IMG/VR virus record: IMGVR_UViG_3300032271_000233
Location: 1-23,381 of that record
Strand: one strand, 5' to 3'
DNA: 23,381 bases
Source: a virus
Each line of letters starts with the position of its first letter. The first letter of the stretch is position 1. Shown piece by piece: positions 10,729 to 19,226 of the stretch. The notes beneath the pieces were generated by a model. It saw only the letters and a program-made list of their open reading frames with translations. It ran no database searches and was not told the origin of the DNA. Both the position numbers and the translations under genes were made by a program.

Positions 10729-10972
10729 CAGCAATTCCTTCTATTAACTGGTCATAATCAATAACTAGCAAACGGTCGATGGAAGCAAGCTCCCCTCGAA
10801 CTGACGCATCGGCAAGCGCAGATGCTTCAATAGTGTCTTCGACGAACTGACCCCTAGCCCATTGCTCCTTGATCCCCTCCCGGTATTCCCGGAGGTACTT
10901 GTTGAACGCCTGTGTCACCGGATGGCTGAGCCATTCCAGGAACTCCTCCTCCGTCGGGGGTCTTTCCTTCAT
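10718..10972 (-). CDS. Small acidic head-cassette protein overlapping the portal gene (84 aa)
   Basis: 84 aa, with a strong ribosome site (AGGAG, 6 bases before ATG 10972) located within the portal gene. The sequence (MKERPPTEEEFLEWLSHPVTQAFNKYLREYREGIKEQWARGQF) is helical, with 'LSHPVTQAFNKYL...KEQWARGQF' a familiar pattern of small phage proteins encoded right after portals. The first 119 bases overlap the portal's Gly/Pro-rich tail in another frame. The gene end also overlaps the GroES-like start by 11 bases. Function unknown. Both overlapping frames look genuine: this one by its ribosome site and composition, the portal one because its frame continues without interruption. Confidence 0.8.
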   Translation of the reverse strand: MKERPPTEEEFLEWLSHPVTQAFNKYLREYREGIKEQWARGQFVEDTIEASALADASVRGELASIDRLLVIDYDQLIEGIADDE

Positions 10973-12950
10973 CGCTGTCTCCTAAAGATTTAATACGTTC
11001 GTTAAGCATATTGTTGTGCTCTTGCATGGCCTTGATAGCCATGTCAAAAGCTTTCAACTGTGTGTTGTCTCTATCTATTCCAGCATCGTGCATCAACTTC
11101 ATTGCTTGCGCTTCCATCTGTGCGATACGCGCAGTGTTCACGCGACGATCTTCCATAAGCTTTGCTTGCAAGGCTTGCTTCTTGTACTCAATATCCATTT
11201 GCTTAATTTGAATCTTGCCTTGTTCAACCTGCATCTTCGGGTTAGGCAGAGGCGGAACCTTGTTCGGGCCTTTGTAAAGTTCGTCGATACCTTCGACCTT
11301 AAGCGCACGCAGGTAGTTCTTTTCGACGAGCGGTATGTCGTAGCCAGGGACTTGATGCGCTGCAGCACGAACAGCAGACGCCTGAGCGACACGCTGCGAC
11401 TGCGATACGATGTGCGGATCAGCAACCGGCACAACATACTCAGACGAACTCTTGTAGTCCTCTTGTCGAATTTCTTCTCCCATAGTCCCATATCGCTGGC
11501 GGCTCGGGAGGAACAACGAGTTGAGATAATGCAGCTTCTTAAACTCTTCCTTCATCGACCGCCACACTCGCTTAAAGATCACGCTGTAGACTTGCATACC
11601 CTGCTCAGTCATATTGCGCGAAGTCTCAGCTGGAGTGTTCTGGCCTGGGTTCTCGCCAACCATCTGATCAACAGTGCCGGCCACTCGATCGGTGTAGTTA
11701 ATGAGAAGATTCAAAAGCTGGAACATAACAGTAGAAGGCTGCCGCTCTGGGAAAGGCACCATGTTCTTTCGCAGGTCGTCACCGGTGGAGTCTACACGCT
11801 TCCACTCCCATGGAGCCATTGTATAGACACCACCACGGATCTTAGCACCACGGCCAAGGAATCCGCCGATGCTGTTTTGCATAGTACCAGAGTCAAGTAA
11901 CTGGTTGATGCCGGTGTTAACAGCTTCGTTAAGAGGGCCGAGGAGAACCCCAAAGCCTACGTCATAGACACTTCCGTCGGGGGCCGGAATAAATGAGTAC
12001 TTTGTATAGTATTCAGTAGGGTGTATGCGGAGTATTCTGCCCGATGAAGTTCGTTCGATGGCATCTTCCGAATCATACCGAGCTACAATACGAAGAACGG
12101 CTTTAGAGCTCTCCTCGATAGTTACAATGTAAGGTTCTGCATATCCGTCACCATCAAGATCCAGCAAACGATGCTGTTCGAGTGTGATAAATGGTGTGTC
12201 TTCATCCGGCTGCGGAGGTTGCTGTCCGTGACGATTATCGACTTTAGGGTTGCTTGTCGGCTTCGTCGGAACCCCGTGGTACCATTCAGCATCCAGAATC
12301 GCAGGGTCAAAGATCTCACTTTGGCAACGCTCGTAGATTTCGTTTCGGTAAAGGGGTACGATTTGTGTCTTACGTGCACAAGACTCTACGGACTTAGCGT
12401 AGTAATCTAAAACAAAGTCACGCGCAAGAACAAGCTCGCTTACGTTGTGGTTAAGCCTTGGAGAGAAGTAGGTCTTAATAAAGTTTGTGCCTACAATGCC
12501 AAGGTTAATTAAAAGTCTGTCGTGTTGCTCTTCCCAAGAAGTATCCTCCTCGAGAATCTGCCAAGACATATGCTTCGAAATACGATCAGCTCTGTTTCGT
12601 ACTTCGCCAGTAGGATCATCACCAACAACTCGATACTTAACTACGTCAGTACCAGATATAATGTTGCTGTATGCGCGAGCACTAAACTGCAGCGCAGCAA
12701 TAGTGATGAGTGGGAAGATTACGTTTGAGCAACCAGTCCAAGGAAAGTTCTTGTCTCGGGAGACTTGCATGGCAAGATCCATGCCAGCTTCCATGCGACG
12801 CTCCCACACAAGGCGGGACATTTTATCACGCTTGTACCCTTCGTAGCACAACAAGCCGATTGCGTCGATGTCAGCCCGATCTAACCTGTCCATCAAGTTA
12901 GGTGAATTGATTACATCTTTTGTAATCTTGATGTTTTTGACTAGTTTCAT
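10854..12950 (-). CDS. Portal protein (P22-like)
   Basis: 698 aa. The N-terminal region (RDKMSRLVWERRMEAGMDLAMQ, then NFPWTGCSNVIFPLITIAALQFSARAY near residues 68-94) is characteristic of the large P22-type portals. Further marks are 'YRVVGDDPTGEVRNRADRISKHMSWQILEE', 'GFGVLLGPLNEAVNTGINQLLDSGTMQN', 'AGTVDQMVGENPGQNTPAETSRNMTEQGMQVYSVIFKRVWRSMKEEFKKLH', and a long C-terminal helix (about 574-657) corresponding to the barrel of P22 gp1. It forms the dodecameric ring for packaging and ejection. The start ATG abuts the terminase stop (TAAATG). The last 39 residues are Gly/Pro/Gln-rich and overlap the next gene. Length is normal for the family. Confidence 0.9.
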   Translation of the reverse strand: MKLVKNIKITKDVINSPNLMDRLDRADIDAIGLLCYEGYKRDKMSRLVWERRMEAGMDLAMQVSRDKNFPWTGCSNVIFPLITIAALQFSARAYSNIISGTDVVKYRVVGDDPTGEVRNRADRISKHMSWQILEEDTSWEEQHDRLLINLGIVGTNFIKTYFSPRLNHNVSELVLARDFVLDYYAKSVESCARKTQIVPLYRNEIYERCQSEIFDPAILDAEWYHGVPTKPTSNPKVDNRHGQQPPQPDEDTPFITLEQHRLLDLDGDGYAEPYIVTIEESSKAVLRIVARYDSEDAIERTSSGRILRIHPTEYYTKYSFIPAPDGSVYDVGFGVLLGPLNEAVNTGINQLLDSGTMQNSIGGFLGRGAKIRGGVYTMAPWEWKRVDSTGDDLRKNMVPFPERQPSTVMFQLLNLLINYTDRVAGTVDQMVGENPGQNTPAETSRNMTEQGMQVYSVIFKRVWRSMKEEFKKLHYLNSLFLPSRQRYGTMGEEIRQEDYKSSSEYVVPVADPHIVSQSQRVAQASAVRAAAHQVPGYDIPLVEKNYLRALKVEGIDELYKGPNKVPPLPNPKMQVEQGKIQIKQMDIEYKKQALQAKLMEDRRVNTARIAQMEAQAMKLMHDAGIDRDNTQLKAFDMAIKAMQEHNNMLNERIKSLGDSDEGKTPDGGGVPGMAQPSGDTGVQQVPPGIPGGDQGAMG

Positions 12951-14405
12951 TTAGTATCCTGTTACAGCAGAACGACCTGAGTCGCCCCGCGTTTGTGCAG
13001 ACATAGCATTAAATTCTTCTTCTTCAGGCGTAAGCATATCGTCTTCTTCGACAACTAGGTCTTCGAAGCCGCGGCACACCCACGCCGCCGAGTCAAATTG
13101 ATCGTCGAGCATAGCTTCAGAGTTGCCGGTAAAACGGAGTAGCTCGGCTTCAAAACCTTCGTACCACTGCGACTTTTTGTTAAACTTGCAGCCGTGCGCG
13201 CGCATACGCTTTTGTAGCGATCGTCCGCGAACCTTTTTATCCTTAACAGGAAGCAATGCTATTAGGTTTAGGTAAACATCCCTGCGCCGCATCTCTGCTC
13301 TAAGCACAGGGTAGATAGCCTTCCAGATTACTCCGTCTTCGACCCAGAACACATCTGGGTTCCAGGAGCTTTGGATGCTAAAGAATTCTTCAATGATTTC
13401 CGTAGTGTCCATGCGCCCAACGCGCTGATCCACGAAGTGAAGAGTGTTGTTGACATCTTTACCTGCAATGCTGAATGACGTACGGTTAGCGGAGTCTGCT
13501 TTGGATATGGCAAAGTCTACACCAACACCATACCGCTTGAAAGATTCGTAGTCATCTTCCTTCATTTCTATGAAGTCATCTTTCTTGAGGTACGAGTCAT
13601 CGTAGTCGAATGGATCGTTAAGGTACTCTTGTGAGTATCCAGCCGAGTCACCTTCGTTAATAAACTCTTGCCGGATGCTGCGTAAGCGTTTCTCTGAAAA
13701 CTTCTCCGGCCATAGGATGTCAGAGAAGTCGTCAAACGCTCTGTGTGCTTTGAAGATTTTTGAAGTCCACTCTTTGTTGTGGACTAAGTGAGAGAGGAGG
13801 GAGTCTTCGTGGAGGATAGTTCCGTGGACTCTGATTTTACCTCCGTCGCGCAAGGCTTGCTTACACGCACGGAAGAACCAGCGACGGAATTTCCTGCGTC
13901 GATCCCGGTTTTCAACCTGCTCGTCATCTTCAAGGTCATCGCAAATAACAAGGCCAGGGCGACGGCCATGCCACTTACGACCACGAATCTTTTGCTCCGC
14001 TCCGCGGGCAATAAAGCGAAATTCATACCCATCAGCGCAGCGTACAATAATATCGGTTTTTTGGTCAACAATAAACTCTTCAATTTTGAAGTCACGGATA
14101 ATATCTTCATTTTCTCTTAGCTCGTTTGCTATATCACCAAGGTGCTCGATAGCCATTTCTTCGGACGCACCTACAAGAATAATGTAGGATTCAGACCGAA
14201 AAAGAGCCATTGCGAGGCCATAGTCGTGGGTAAGAGACGTAGATTTCGCGTGATTTCGAGGCGCTGCAATTGCCGCAGACGGGGTATCTCCGCAGTACAT
14301 TTCCCAACATTCCCTGTGAAATGGGGGCGTAGGCTGCGGAGAGTCGTACCTTGGGGACAGGTAGATACCCGAAAAAGCCTCGATCATGTCGGCTGTAAGG
14401 TTCAC
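12951..14405 (-). CDS. terL: Terminase large subunit
   Basis: 484 aa packaging motor. The Walker A region is a variant, AAPRNHAKST (residues 47-56), and Walker B is GLVICDDLEDDE (151-162) with the coupled acidic residue. The C-terminal RNase H-like nuclease has 'YGVGVDFAISKADSANRTSF' (first catalytic Asp about 297), 'FWVEDGVIW' (Glu356/Asp357) and 'DDQFDSAAW' (about 434-442, Asp438 a third metal ligand). This type of terminase pairs with P22-like portals. It starts with GTG at 14405, overlapping the stop of the 105-aa gene as GTGA, and ends immediately before the portal ATG. The Asn in place of the common Gly after Arg in Walker A is ordinary for this subfamily. It lies about 5.5 kb downstream of the small subunit. 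Confidence 0.92.
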   Translation of the reverse strand: MNLTADMIEAFSGIYLSPRYDSPQPTPPFHRECWEMYCGDTPSAAIAAPRNHAKSTSLTHDYGLAMALFRSESYIILVGASEEMAIEHLGDIANELRENEDIIRDFKIEEFIVDQKTDIIVRCADGYEFRFIARGAEQKIRGRKWHGRRPGLVICDDLEDDEQVENRDRRRKFRRWFFRACKQALRDGGKIRVHGTILHEDSLLSHLVHNKEWTSKIFKAHRAFDDFSDILWPEKFSEKRLRSIRQEFINEGDSAGYSQEYLNDPFDYDDSYLKKDDFIEMKEDDYESFKRYGVGVDFAISKADSANRTSFSIAGKDVNNTLHFVDQRVGRMDTTEIIEEFFSIQSSWNPDVFWVEDGVIWKAIYPVLRAEMRRRDVYLNLIALLPVKDKKVRGRSLQKRMRAHGCKFNKKSQWYEGFEAELLRFTGNSEAMLDDQFDSAAWVCRGFEDLVVEEDDMLTPEEEEFNAMSAQTRGDSGRSAVTGY

Positions 14406-14719
14406 GGCAGATCAGGTTCCACTACAAGGTAACCAGCTTGCACTGGTGTTTGTCCTGACGTAGTAGTTGCTGTGCATTTTAACTCGTAAACCACACCGGC
14501 TATTCCTCCAGTAATAGACTGAGAAACAGCGGTATGATTGTTAATAACACTAGCAGTTCCATTAAACAAAAGAGAAGGGTTTGAATCGACACCAGAGTAT
14601 ACACTCATAGAGCAGACAGCTGAAAGAACTGTGTCACCAGTAGTGGTGGCATAGGTGAAGTCGATAGTAACAAGAACAGTATCGCCAACCCTTTTTGGAC
14701 TAAATACAACTCTCGACAT
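14402..14719 (-). CDS. Phage fibre-tail adaptor-like small beta protein (105 aa)
   Basis: Start taken as ATG 14719 (MSRVVFSPKRVGD) with AAGGA 6 bases upstream. A TTG six bases earlier is not needed. The pattern FSPKRVGDTVLVTIDFTYATTTGDTVLSAVCSMSVYSG, then 'VSQSITGGIAGVVYELKCTATTTSGQTPVQAGYLVV' (a beta-sandwich with 'GG-x-x-G-x-x-Y' and 'T-T-S-G-Q') is the Ig-like outline of the fibre-tail adaptor family of phages. It overlaps the terminase start by GTGA. It may help attach fibres coded just upstream. The assignment is by pattern and moderate. Confidence 0.7.
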   Translation of the reverse strand: MSRVVFSPKRVGDTVLVTIDFTYATTTGDTVLSAVCSMSVYSGVDSNPSLLFNGTASVINNHTAVSQSITGGIAGVVYELKCTATTTSGQTPVQAGYLVVEPDLP

Positions 14720-14813
14720 AATCAATCCTTAAGAAGTTTAGCGAGAAAGAGATGCCGCCGACCCTCAGAGCCAGAACAAAGCCTTGAAGAAGAAAAGAAG
14801 AAGAAAAGAAAAA

Positions 14814-15071
14814 TCATTTACGGACTGCCTTGTTTGTCCGGTAGTCGTAGCGGAAAGCTCTGGTAGGCAATCCGGTTTCTCTTGCAGCTCTATCCTTTGC
14901 TCGTTCTTCAGCTGTCATTGTGTTCCTTACCTGGCCTTCGGGGGTAAGTGTACCGTCAGGATACATATGCCCCCGTTTGATAAGAATACTCTTGGCAAGT
15001 TCTTCCGACCCAACTTGAGACGTTAGCCTTGCTAGAAGAGAATTCCGGCCGGTGAAGAACTGGCTGTTCAA
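14814..15071 (-). CDS. Conserved small phage protein (85 aa, TTG start)
   Basis: 85 aa. The start is TTG at 15071, overlapping the upstream stop as TTGA. The next in-frame ATG would remove 35 residues, including well-formed sequence. The C-terminal part 'MTAEERAKDRAARETGLPTRAFRYDYRTNKAVRK' has a form I know from many phages ('ERAIDRAAKRSGR...YKYNPKTNRA'), often encoded near terminases. The protein is basic and soluble. Its first half ('LLARLTSQVGSEELAKSILIKRGHMYPDGTLTPEG') may bind nucleic acid or another virion part. Function unknown. A weak ribosome site means translation depends on coupling with the upstream gene. Confidence 0.72.
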   Translation of the reverse strand: MNSQFFTGRNSLLARLTSQVGSEELAKSILIKRGHMYPDGTLTPEGQVRNTMTAEERAKDRAARETGLPTRAFRYDYRTNKAVRK

Positions 15072-15388
15072 GCGTCAACCCAGGGCGGAATCATGTTAAC
15101 AATGGGCGGGTTAACCTGTGCCGCGATACCAGCATCAAGCTGATTAACAACGGTTTCGGTTTTTGGATCTGGAATCCAACCAAGAACCTGCTCTTCAGTC
15201 AACTTAGAAAAGTCGGTAAAGTCCGTAGGATTTGGAGGGCCAACTTCGTTGCTACCAGATATTTGAGCGTAGTACGTTCCATTTGTGGCTTGCACGCACC
15301 AGTTAACCGTTACAACGACGTTAGTCAAGTTGTCCTGAGAAGGTACAACAGTTAATGAGGTGATGTTTGTTTTGTAAGTGTTGCTCAT
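15068..15388 (-). CDS. Conserved phage protein with beta-sandwich and LTEEQVLGW motif (106 aa)
   Basis: 106 aa, ATG 15388 overlapping the preceding stop (ATGA). Strands 'NITSLTVVPSQDNLTNVVVTVNWCVQATNGTYYAQISGSNEV' are followed by 'FTDFSKLTEEQVLGWI' and a helix 'TETVVNQLDAGIAAQVNPPIVNMIPPWVDA'. This arrangement is repeated in many small phage proteins placed with tail genes. I know no proven function. The stop overlaps the next TTG start, making it part of a chain of four coupled small genes between the fibres and the terminase. Confidence 0.75.
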   Translation of the reverse strand: MSNTYKTNITSLTVVPSQDNLTNVVVTVNWCVQATNGTYYAQISGSNEVGPPNPTDFTDFSKLTEEQVLGWIPDPKTETVVNQLDAGIAAQVNPPIVNMIPPWVDA

Positions 15389-15540
15389 TCTGCCACCTTA
15401 ACGGCAGCCTTCGCCGCGTCTTGAATCTTTTTAGCAAGTACAACAGCCGCTTCCGCCGAACCCAAACCAGTGGCTTTAACACCCAGGTCGATGAAGTTGA
15501 GGAGTGCGTTTGCTTCTTCGTTCGTAAGTTCTAGAGTCAT
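15385..15540 (-). CDS. Small helical phage protein (51 aa)
   Basis: Start taken at ATG 15540 (MTLELTNEEANALLNFIDLG), with AAAGGA 6 bases upstream. A longer version from 15618 would overlap the end of the fibre gene and lacks a ribosome site. The protein is one or two amphipathic helices (EEANALLNFIDLGVKATGLGSAEAAVVLAKKIQDAAKAAVKVAE). Similar short proteins with 'LTxEEAxxLLxLLDxAVKAxGLxxAxAAVxLAxKI' occur in many phages near tail genes. Role unknown, not membrane-spanning. Confidence 0.7.
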   Translation of the reverse strand: MTLELTNEEANALLNFIDLGVKATGLGSAEAAVVLAKKIQDAAKAAVKVAE

Positions 15541-15550
15541 TGTCTTTCCT

Positions 15551-17854
15551 TTATCCAATTCGCCAGTTAGTGCCATCACAAAACACAGGGACGGTATTGC
15601 TACCACTACCCACAACAACTGTAGCTACGTTAGCCGGAAGGTACGCCACAGTAGCATCACTAACAACTGCCATCAAACCTGCGTTACCCGTTGCGGTAGG
15701 GAGTGTAGCAACAGTCAATGCTGTCGGCTTGTAGCCACCGGTAGCAGGAAGTTGGAACCGTCCAACTGAGTTTGTTACAAATGTGAGTGCAGTTGCATTT
15801 TGAGTTTGAATGTATGAGTTGCCTGATGCGTCCTGTACCAACTGGAATCCAGCGGCACCGGCATTACCATTACCCTGTAAAGTAAGGTACGCACCACCAC
15901 CGCTTGGTGCAGCCAGGTTCATTGTGTAGTTACCGCTTCCAGATGTCGCGGCAAACGAAGAACCTGCGTGCGTAATACTACCTGAGTTGTTTATTGAAAA
16001 ACGGTTGCTATTGTTGGTCATAATAGCAAAGCTATGACTGGTGGTAGTACCAATAAAATGCGTAGTACCTACCGTATAGCCGTATACACTTGCAGTAACA
16101 CCGTCACTAATTTGTAGACCAACAACGCCGGTATTACCGGCACCGGCGGTATTAATAATTACAGCAGAACCGTTGCTAGTAATTGCGTTTGTAATGCTAA
16201 GAGTAGTAGCGGCGCCAACTGAAGTTAGAAGAGTGCTACCTAAACCATTAACAATAAGATAGTTAGTAGTTACAGCGGCATTTTGAACTACGAAACCGTA
16301 ATCCGAGCCTGTTGTACCTGCACTGATCTTTACACCAAACGACTGACCAGAGGTATTTGGTGCGGTTACTAACTGTGCATAAGAATTAGCCCCACCGACA
16401 ACGGACAAGCCGGTAGACGCACTTGCTGAGTTTACTGTAAGAGCAGTTCCGCTAGATACAGCCGCAATAGACACTGCGCCGGTTGTAGCAACAGTCAGCC
16501 TTACTGCGCCGTTTGTAGCAAACGCCAAAGGAATAGATGAGCCAATTGCTTCTACTTTAAACGAGCCGCTGTTGTAGTACAACTCACCATACGAGGTAGC
16601 AGCAGCATTAGCCAACAAAAGACCGTTGTCAGAAGCGGTAAGAACCGCTGCAAAAGTACCGGTCAGCCCGTTTACTTGTAGTGCGTATCCGCTTAAAGGC
16701 GACGAAATAGTTACGTTATTGTTTGCGTTTATTCGGATAGACTCTCCGATTGAGTTGGCAAACCGAAGGTATCCAGTGTTTGCGTAAATCAACGAGCCAG
16801 ACGCTTCGTTGTTAAACTGCCAATTGTTTGAAGTAATACTGCCAGTAAGCGACAAAGCAACGTTGGTAGCAGCGCCAGAATTTACCGTAACGGTACCTGA
16901 GTCAGCGACACTAAACAGCGTTGCGCTATACGCATCGTTCATCAATTCCAAATTACCGGCACGCGCACGAAGCGTCTTGGTCGGATTAGAACCGTTACCA
17001 CTAAATTTTAAGTTAGCGCCGTTGGTGTTATTAGTATCAGTAAGCGTCACAAGGCTGGTGTTACCTGCGCCCGTATAACTGCCCGTAACAGACAGGCCAA
17101 TACCGGTTGTAGTATTAGCGCCGCTAATAGCAAAAGCCGTACCGCTTGTTGGCGCAGCAATAGTAAAATTGCCAGCAGGATTAAGGGTAAAGCGATGTAC
17201 TGAGTTATCATAAATAGAGAAGATACCAGTACCAGCAAACCCATTAGTAATAATCCAAACTTTATTACCAGTGGCACCATCAACCATATCTATGCGAGAT
17301 GGATAACCGGTAGCTCCGTATGCCGCAAGACCTGCACCAAAGCCAGATCCGGTGGTAACAATAGTTTGCTGTGATCCGGTTCCGGTAACACTAAGCGCAG
17401 CTACACCCGTTGTAGGGGCATTAATAGTCACTGCACCACTCGTGGCAATCGTCATTGCCGTAGTGTAGCCGGTGGGAAAGCTTGTGCCTAACGTGCCGTT
17501 GACAAGAAAGTTAAGTGTGTTAGAGCTGTAAATCTGACCACTGCCACCCGCCCACATACCAATTCCGGTGGCTACGCCGCCCGAAAAGCTGTTGATCTGC
17601 AAAAGGTTATTGCCACCGGTAGAGGTATTTCCGAACCTAGCCATACCACCAGCAAGAGTTACATCAAGCATTGTTGCTGGTGAGGAGTTATTAATACCAA
17701 CAAACGACGAACCAACCTGGAGAGGTGATCCGGTCTGGGCGAGGAGCTGTGCCGCGGTAAGCGTATAGTTAGATCCGCTCCTTGCAATAGGAAGAAGGTC
17801 AGTAGTTAGTGCAGGTGAACCAGAAGGCAGAGCCGAAATTTTAGTGTCAGCCAT
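15551..17854 (-). CDS. Long repeat-built tail fibre protein (767 aa)
   Basis: 767 aa, very rich in Ser, Thr, Gly, Ala, Asn and Val. The N-terminus 'ADTKISALPSGSPALTTDLLPIARSGSNYTLTAAQLL' is the common anchoring start of phage fibres. A 25-residue repeat of the form [F/L]-T-[I/V]-x-x-x-G-x-V-T-I-x-x-P-x-S-G-x-A-L-x-V-x-G recurs near residues 133-157, 221-245, 313-337, 373-396 and 452-475, with a weaker unit at about 618. The C-terminus (LPTATGNAGLMAVVSDATVA...VVVGSGSNTVPVFCDGTNWRIG) is a widely shared fibre tail end. No enzyme or intramolecular chaperone motif is seen. It starts 5 bases after the preceding gene's stop. It is likely the main trimeric receptor-binding fibre or its shaft. Confidence 0.8.
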   Translation of the reverse strand: MADTKISALPSGSPALTTDLLPIARSGSNYTLTAAQLLAQTGSPLQVGSSFVGINNSSPATMLDVTLAGGMARFGNTSTGGNNLLQINSFSGGVATGIGMWAGGSGQIYSSNTLNFLVNGTLGTSFPTGYTTAMTIATSGAVTINAPTTGVAALSVTGTGSQQTIVTTGSGFGAGLAAYGATGYPSRIDMVDGATGNKVWIITNGFAGTGIFSIYDNSVHRFTLNPAGNFTIAAPTSGTAFAISGANTTTGIGLSVTGSYTGAGNTSLVTLTDTNNTNGANLKFSGNGSNPTKTLRARAGNLELMNDAYSATLFSVADSGTVTVNSGAATNVALSLTGSITSNNWQFNNEASGSLIYANTGYLRFANSIGESIRINANNNVTISSPLSGYALQVNGLTGTFAAVLTASDNGLLLANAAATSYGELYYNSGSFKVEAIGSSIPLAFATNGAVRLTVATTGAVSIAAVSSGTALTVNSASASTGLSVVGGANSYAQLVTAPNTSGQSFGVKISAGTTGSDYGFVVQNAAVTTNYLIVNGLGSTLLTSVGAATTLSITNAITSNGSAVIINTAGAGNTGVVGLQISDGVTASVYGYTVGTTHFIGTTTSHSFAIMTNNSNRFSINNSGSITHAGSSFAATSGSGNYTMNLAAPSGGGAYLTLQGNGNAGAAGFQLVQDASGNSYIQTQNATALTFVTNSVGRFQLPATGGYKPTALTVATLPTATGNAGLMAVVSDATVAYLPANVATVVVGSGSNTVPVFCDGTNWRIG

Positions 17855-17858
17855 TAGA

Positions 17859-19226
17859 TTAACCTAATAGTAAATGTGTTGCGCCGTCTTCGGCGAGGAT
17901 GTATGTGCCGGCTTCCATAAGAAGCGCGCTGGCTAGCGTTGTGACTGACTGAAGTTGTGACGCGGTTAACGCTGTGTTGTAGTACTGAAGTACTTGCATA
18001 TGCCCGTTCAAGGCTGTGCCGCTAGCGTTACCAATTCCGATAGATGTCGGCGCCGCCGGTACTGCCGCATTAGTGCTGCTTGCCGTGCCACCGTTACCTC
18101 CGATAAGATAGTTACCCGCGGCGTAGGAGATGCCGCCCTTGGCTGTAACAGATGTCGACAGGATTACCCCGGTGCCTGTCGAGAAGGTTCCGTTAATGCC
18201 GCCAAATACACCTGATGTATAGCCAAACAAGTTGGGCGAACCTGTCGTTCCAGCCACAATAGCGTTAGCAACTACACCAGTAGGAACATTTTCAACATCA
18301 AACTGGACAACCCAAGTACCTGTTGGAGTGTTGTACCAGGCCGGAACAGTAGAGAAAGAATAAAGATCTGGGGAACGTACTACAGCCGCCGTCGTCGTAG
18401 GGATGTACGAAGTCGCAAATGCCCCTAACTCTAACTGGGCGCCGTACATAAAGATTGCTTCAGTACCAACAGCAGTCCAAGTAAGCGTGACGCTGTTCGT
18501 GTTTTGAATGAAGATGCCTATGTAAGGATTGGCACCCGTAATGGTGTACGTTACTGCACAACGATACCAACCATTTCCCACAGAGATCATGGATATAGTT
18601 GTACCGGAGTGAGATGTCCCTGTCACACCGTTCAACAGATCAAACAAACCAACTTTCCATGCAGAGGCGCCGGGATCGTAAACAGCTACAGCCGCCCACT
18701 GGTTGTTGCTGTATTTGAGATATGTCGACGCTGTGTAAGTACCAATAGCCGCAGTTATTTGCTGCTGTTCGTTATGTTGTGTGTTACCGGCAAGGGCTGT
18801 TAGCTTAATGCCGTTTACAGTGCCGTCAGGACTAGTAGTATTACTAGGAGGAGTATTATTAAGCCCAGCACCTGACCAAGGCGATTGTGTGACATCGTTG
18901 CTGTATATGAGATTGTTTGTCCGACCTTCTTCGATCAACAACCCACTTGCGGCCTTAGTAACCGGGTTATAGTCAAACCGAGGTGCGCCGCTTGCAGCCG
19001 TTGAAAGCAAACCCGAACTGTTGTAGTAAGTCCCGATCGAGGCGCGGGTAAGGGTTATGCTTGGGTTGAGCGTTCCAGATAGGAAGTTGAAAGAAACAAT
19101 GGGGGCTAGGCCGCCGCCGACCCCGGCTGTAACACCAGACCCACCCTCGTTCCCAAGCGCAGTAACCCCAGAGACCGTCGTCGTGGTGGTCTTCTTGTAA
19201 TTGGATACTGCGCTTTGACCGCTCAT
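17859..19226 (-). CDS. Tail/fibre-region structural protein with concanavalin-like domains (455 aa)
   Basis: 455 aa. 'APIVSFNFLSGTLNPSITLTRASIGTYYNSSGLL', then 'APRFDYNPVTKAASGLLIEEGRTNNLIYSNDVTQSPWSG' is a module shared by many phage structural proteins and precedes a beta-sandwich (TASTYLKYSNNQWAAVAVYDPGASAWKVGLFDLL, GNGWYRCAVTYTITGANPYIGIFIQ, FMYGAQLELGAFATSYIPTTTAAVVRSPDLYSF). A second lectin/LamG-like sandwich fills residues about 290-440 (GTWVVQFDVENVPTG...HMQVLQYYNTALTASQLQSVTTLA). Sugar or surface binding is plausible. The Thr run KKTTTTTVSG sits at the N-terminus. The start overlaps the preceding stop as ATGA. No catalytic residues are recognised. Confidence 0.75.
   Translation of the reverse strand: MSGQSAVSNYKKTTTTTVSGVTALGNEGGSGVTAGVGGGLAPIVSFNFLSGTLNPSITLTRASIGTYYNSSGLLSTAASGAPRFDYNPVTKAASGLLIEEGRTNNLIYSNDVTQSPWSGAGLNNTPPSNTTSPDGTVNGIKLTALAGNTQHNEQQQITAAIGTYTASTYLKYSNNQWAAVAVYDPGASAWKVGLFDLLNGVTGTSHSGTTISMISVGNGWYRCAVTYTITGANPYIGIFIQNTNSVTLTWTAVGTEAIFMYGAQLELGAFATSYIPTTTAAVVRSPDLYSFSTVPAWYNTPTGTWVVQFDVENVPTGVVANAIVAGTTGSPNLFGYTSGVFGGINGTFSTGTGVILSTSVTAKGGISYAAGNYLIGGNGGTASSTNAAVPAAPTSIGIGNASGTALNGHMQVLQYYNTALTASQLQSVTTLASALLMEAGTYILAEDGATHLLLG

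Noticed and set aside
11016-11900. A 294-codon plus-strand frame opposite the portal gene
   Set aside because: It is the reverse reading of a confident portal gene, with composition typical of a shadow frame.
15541-15618. Longer start for the 51-aa gene
   Set aside because: It lies in the end of the fibre gene and lacks a ribosome site, while AAAGGA precedes ATG 15540.
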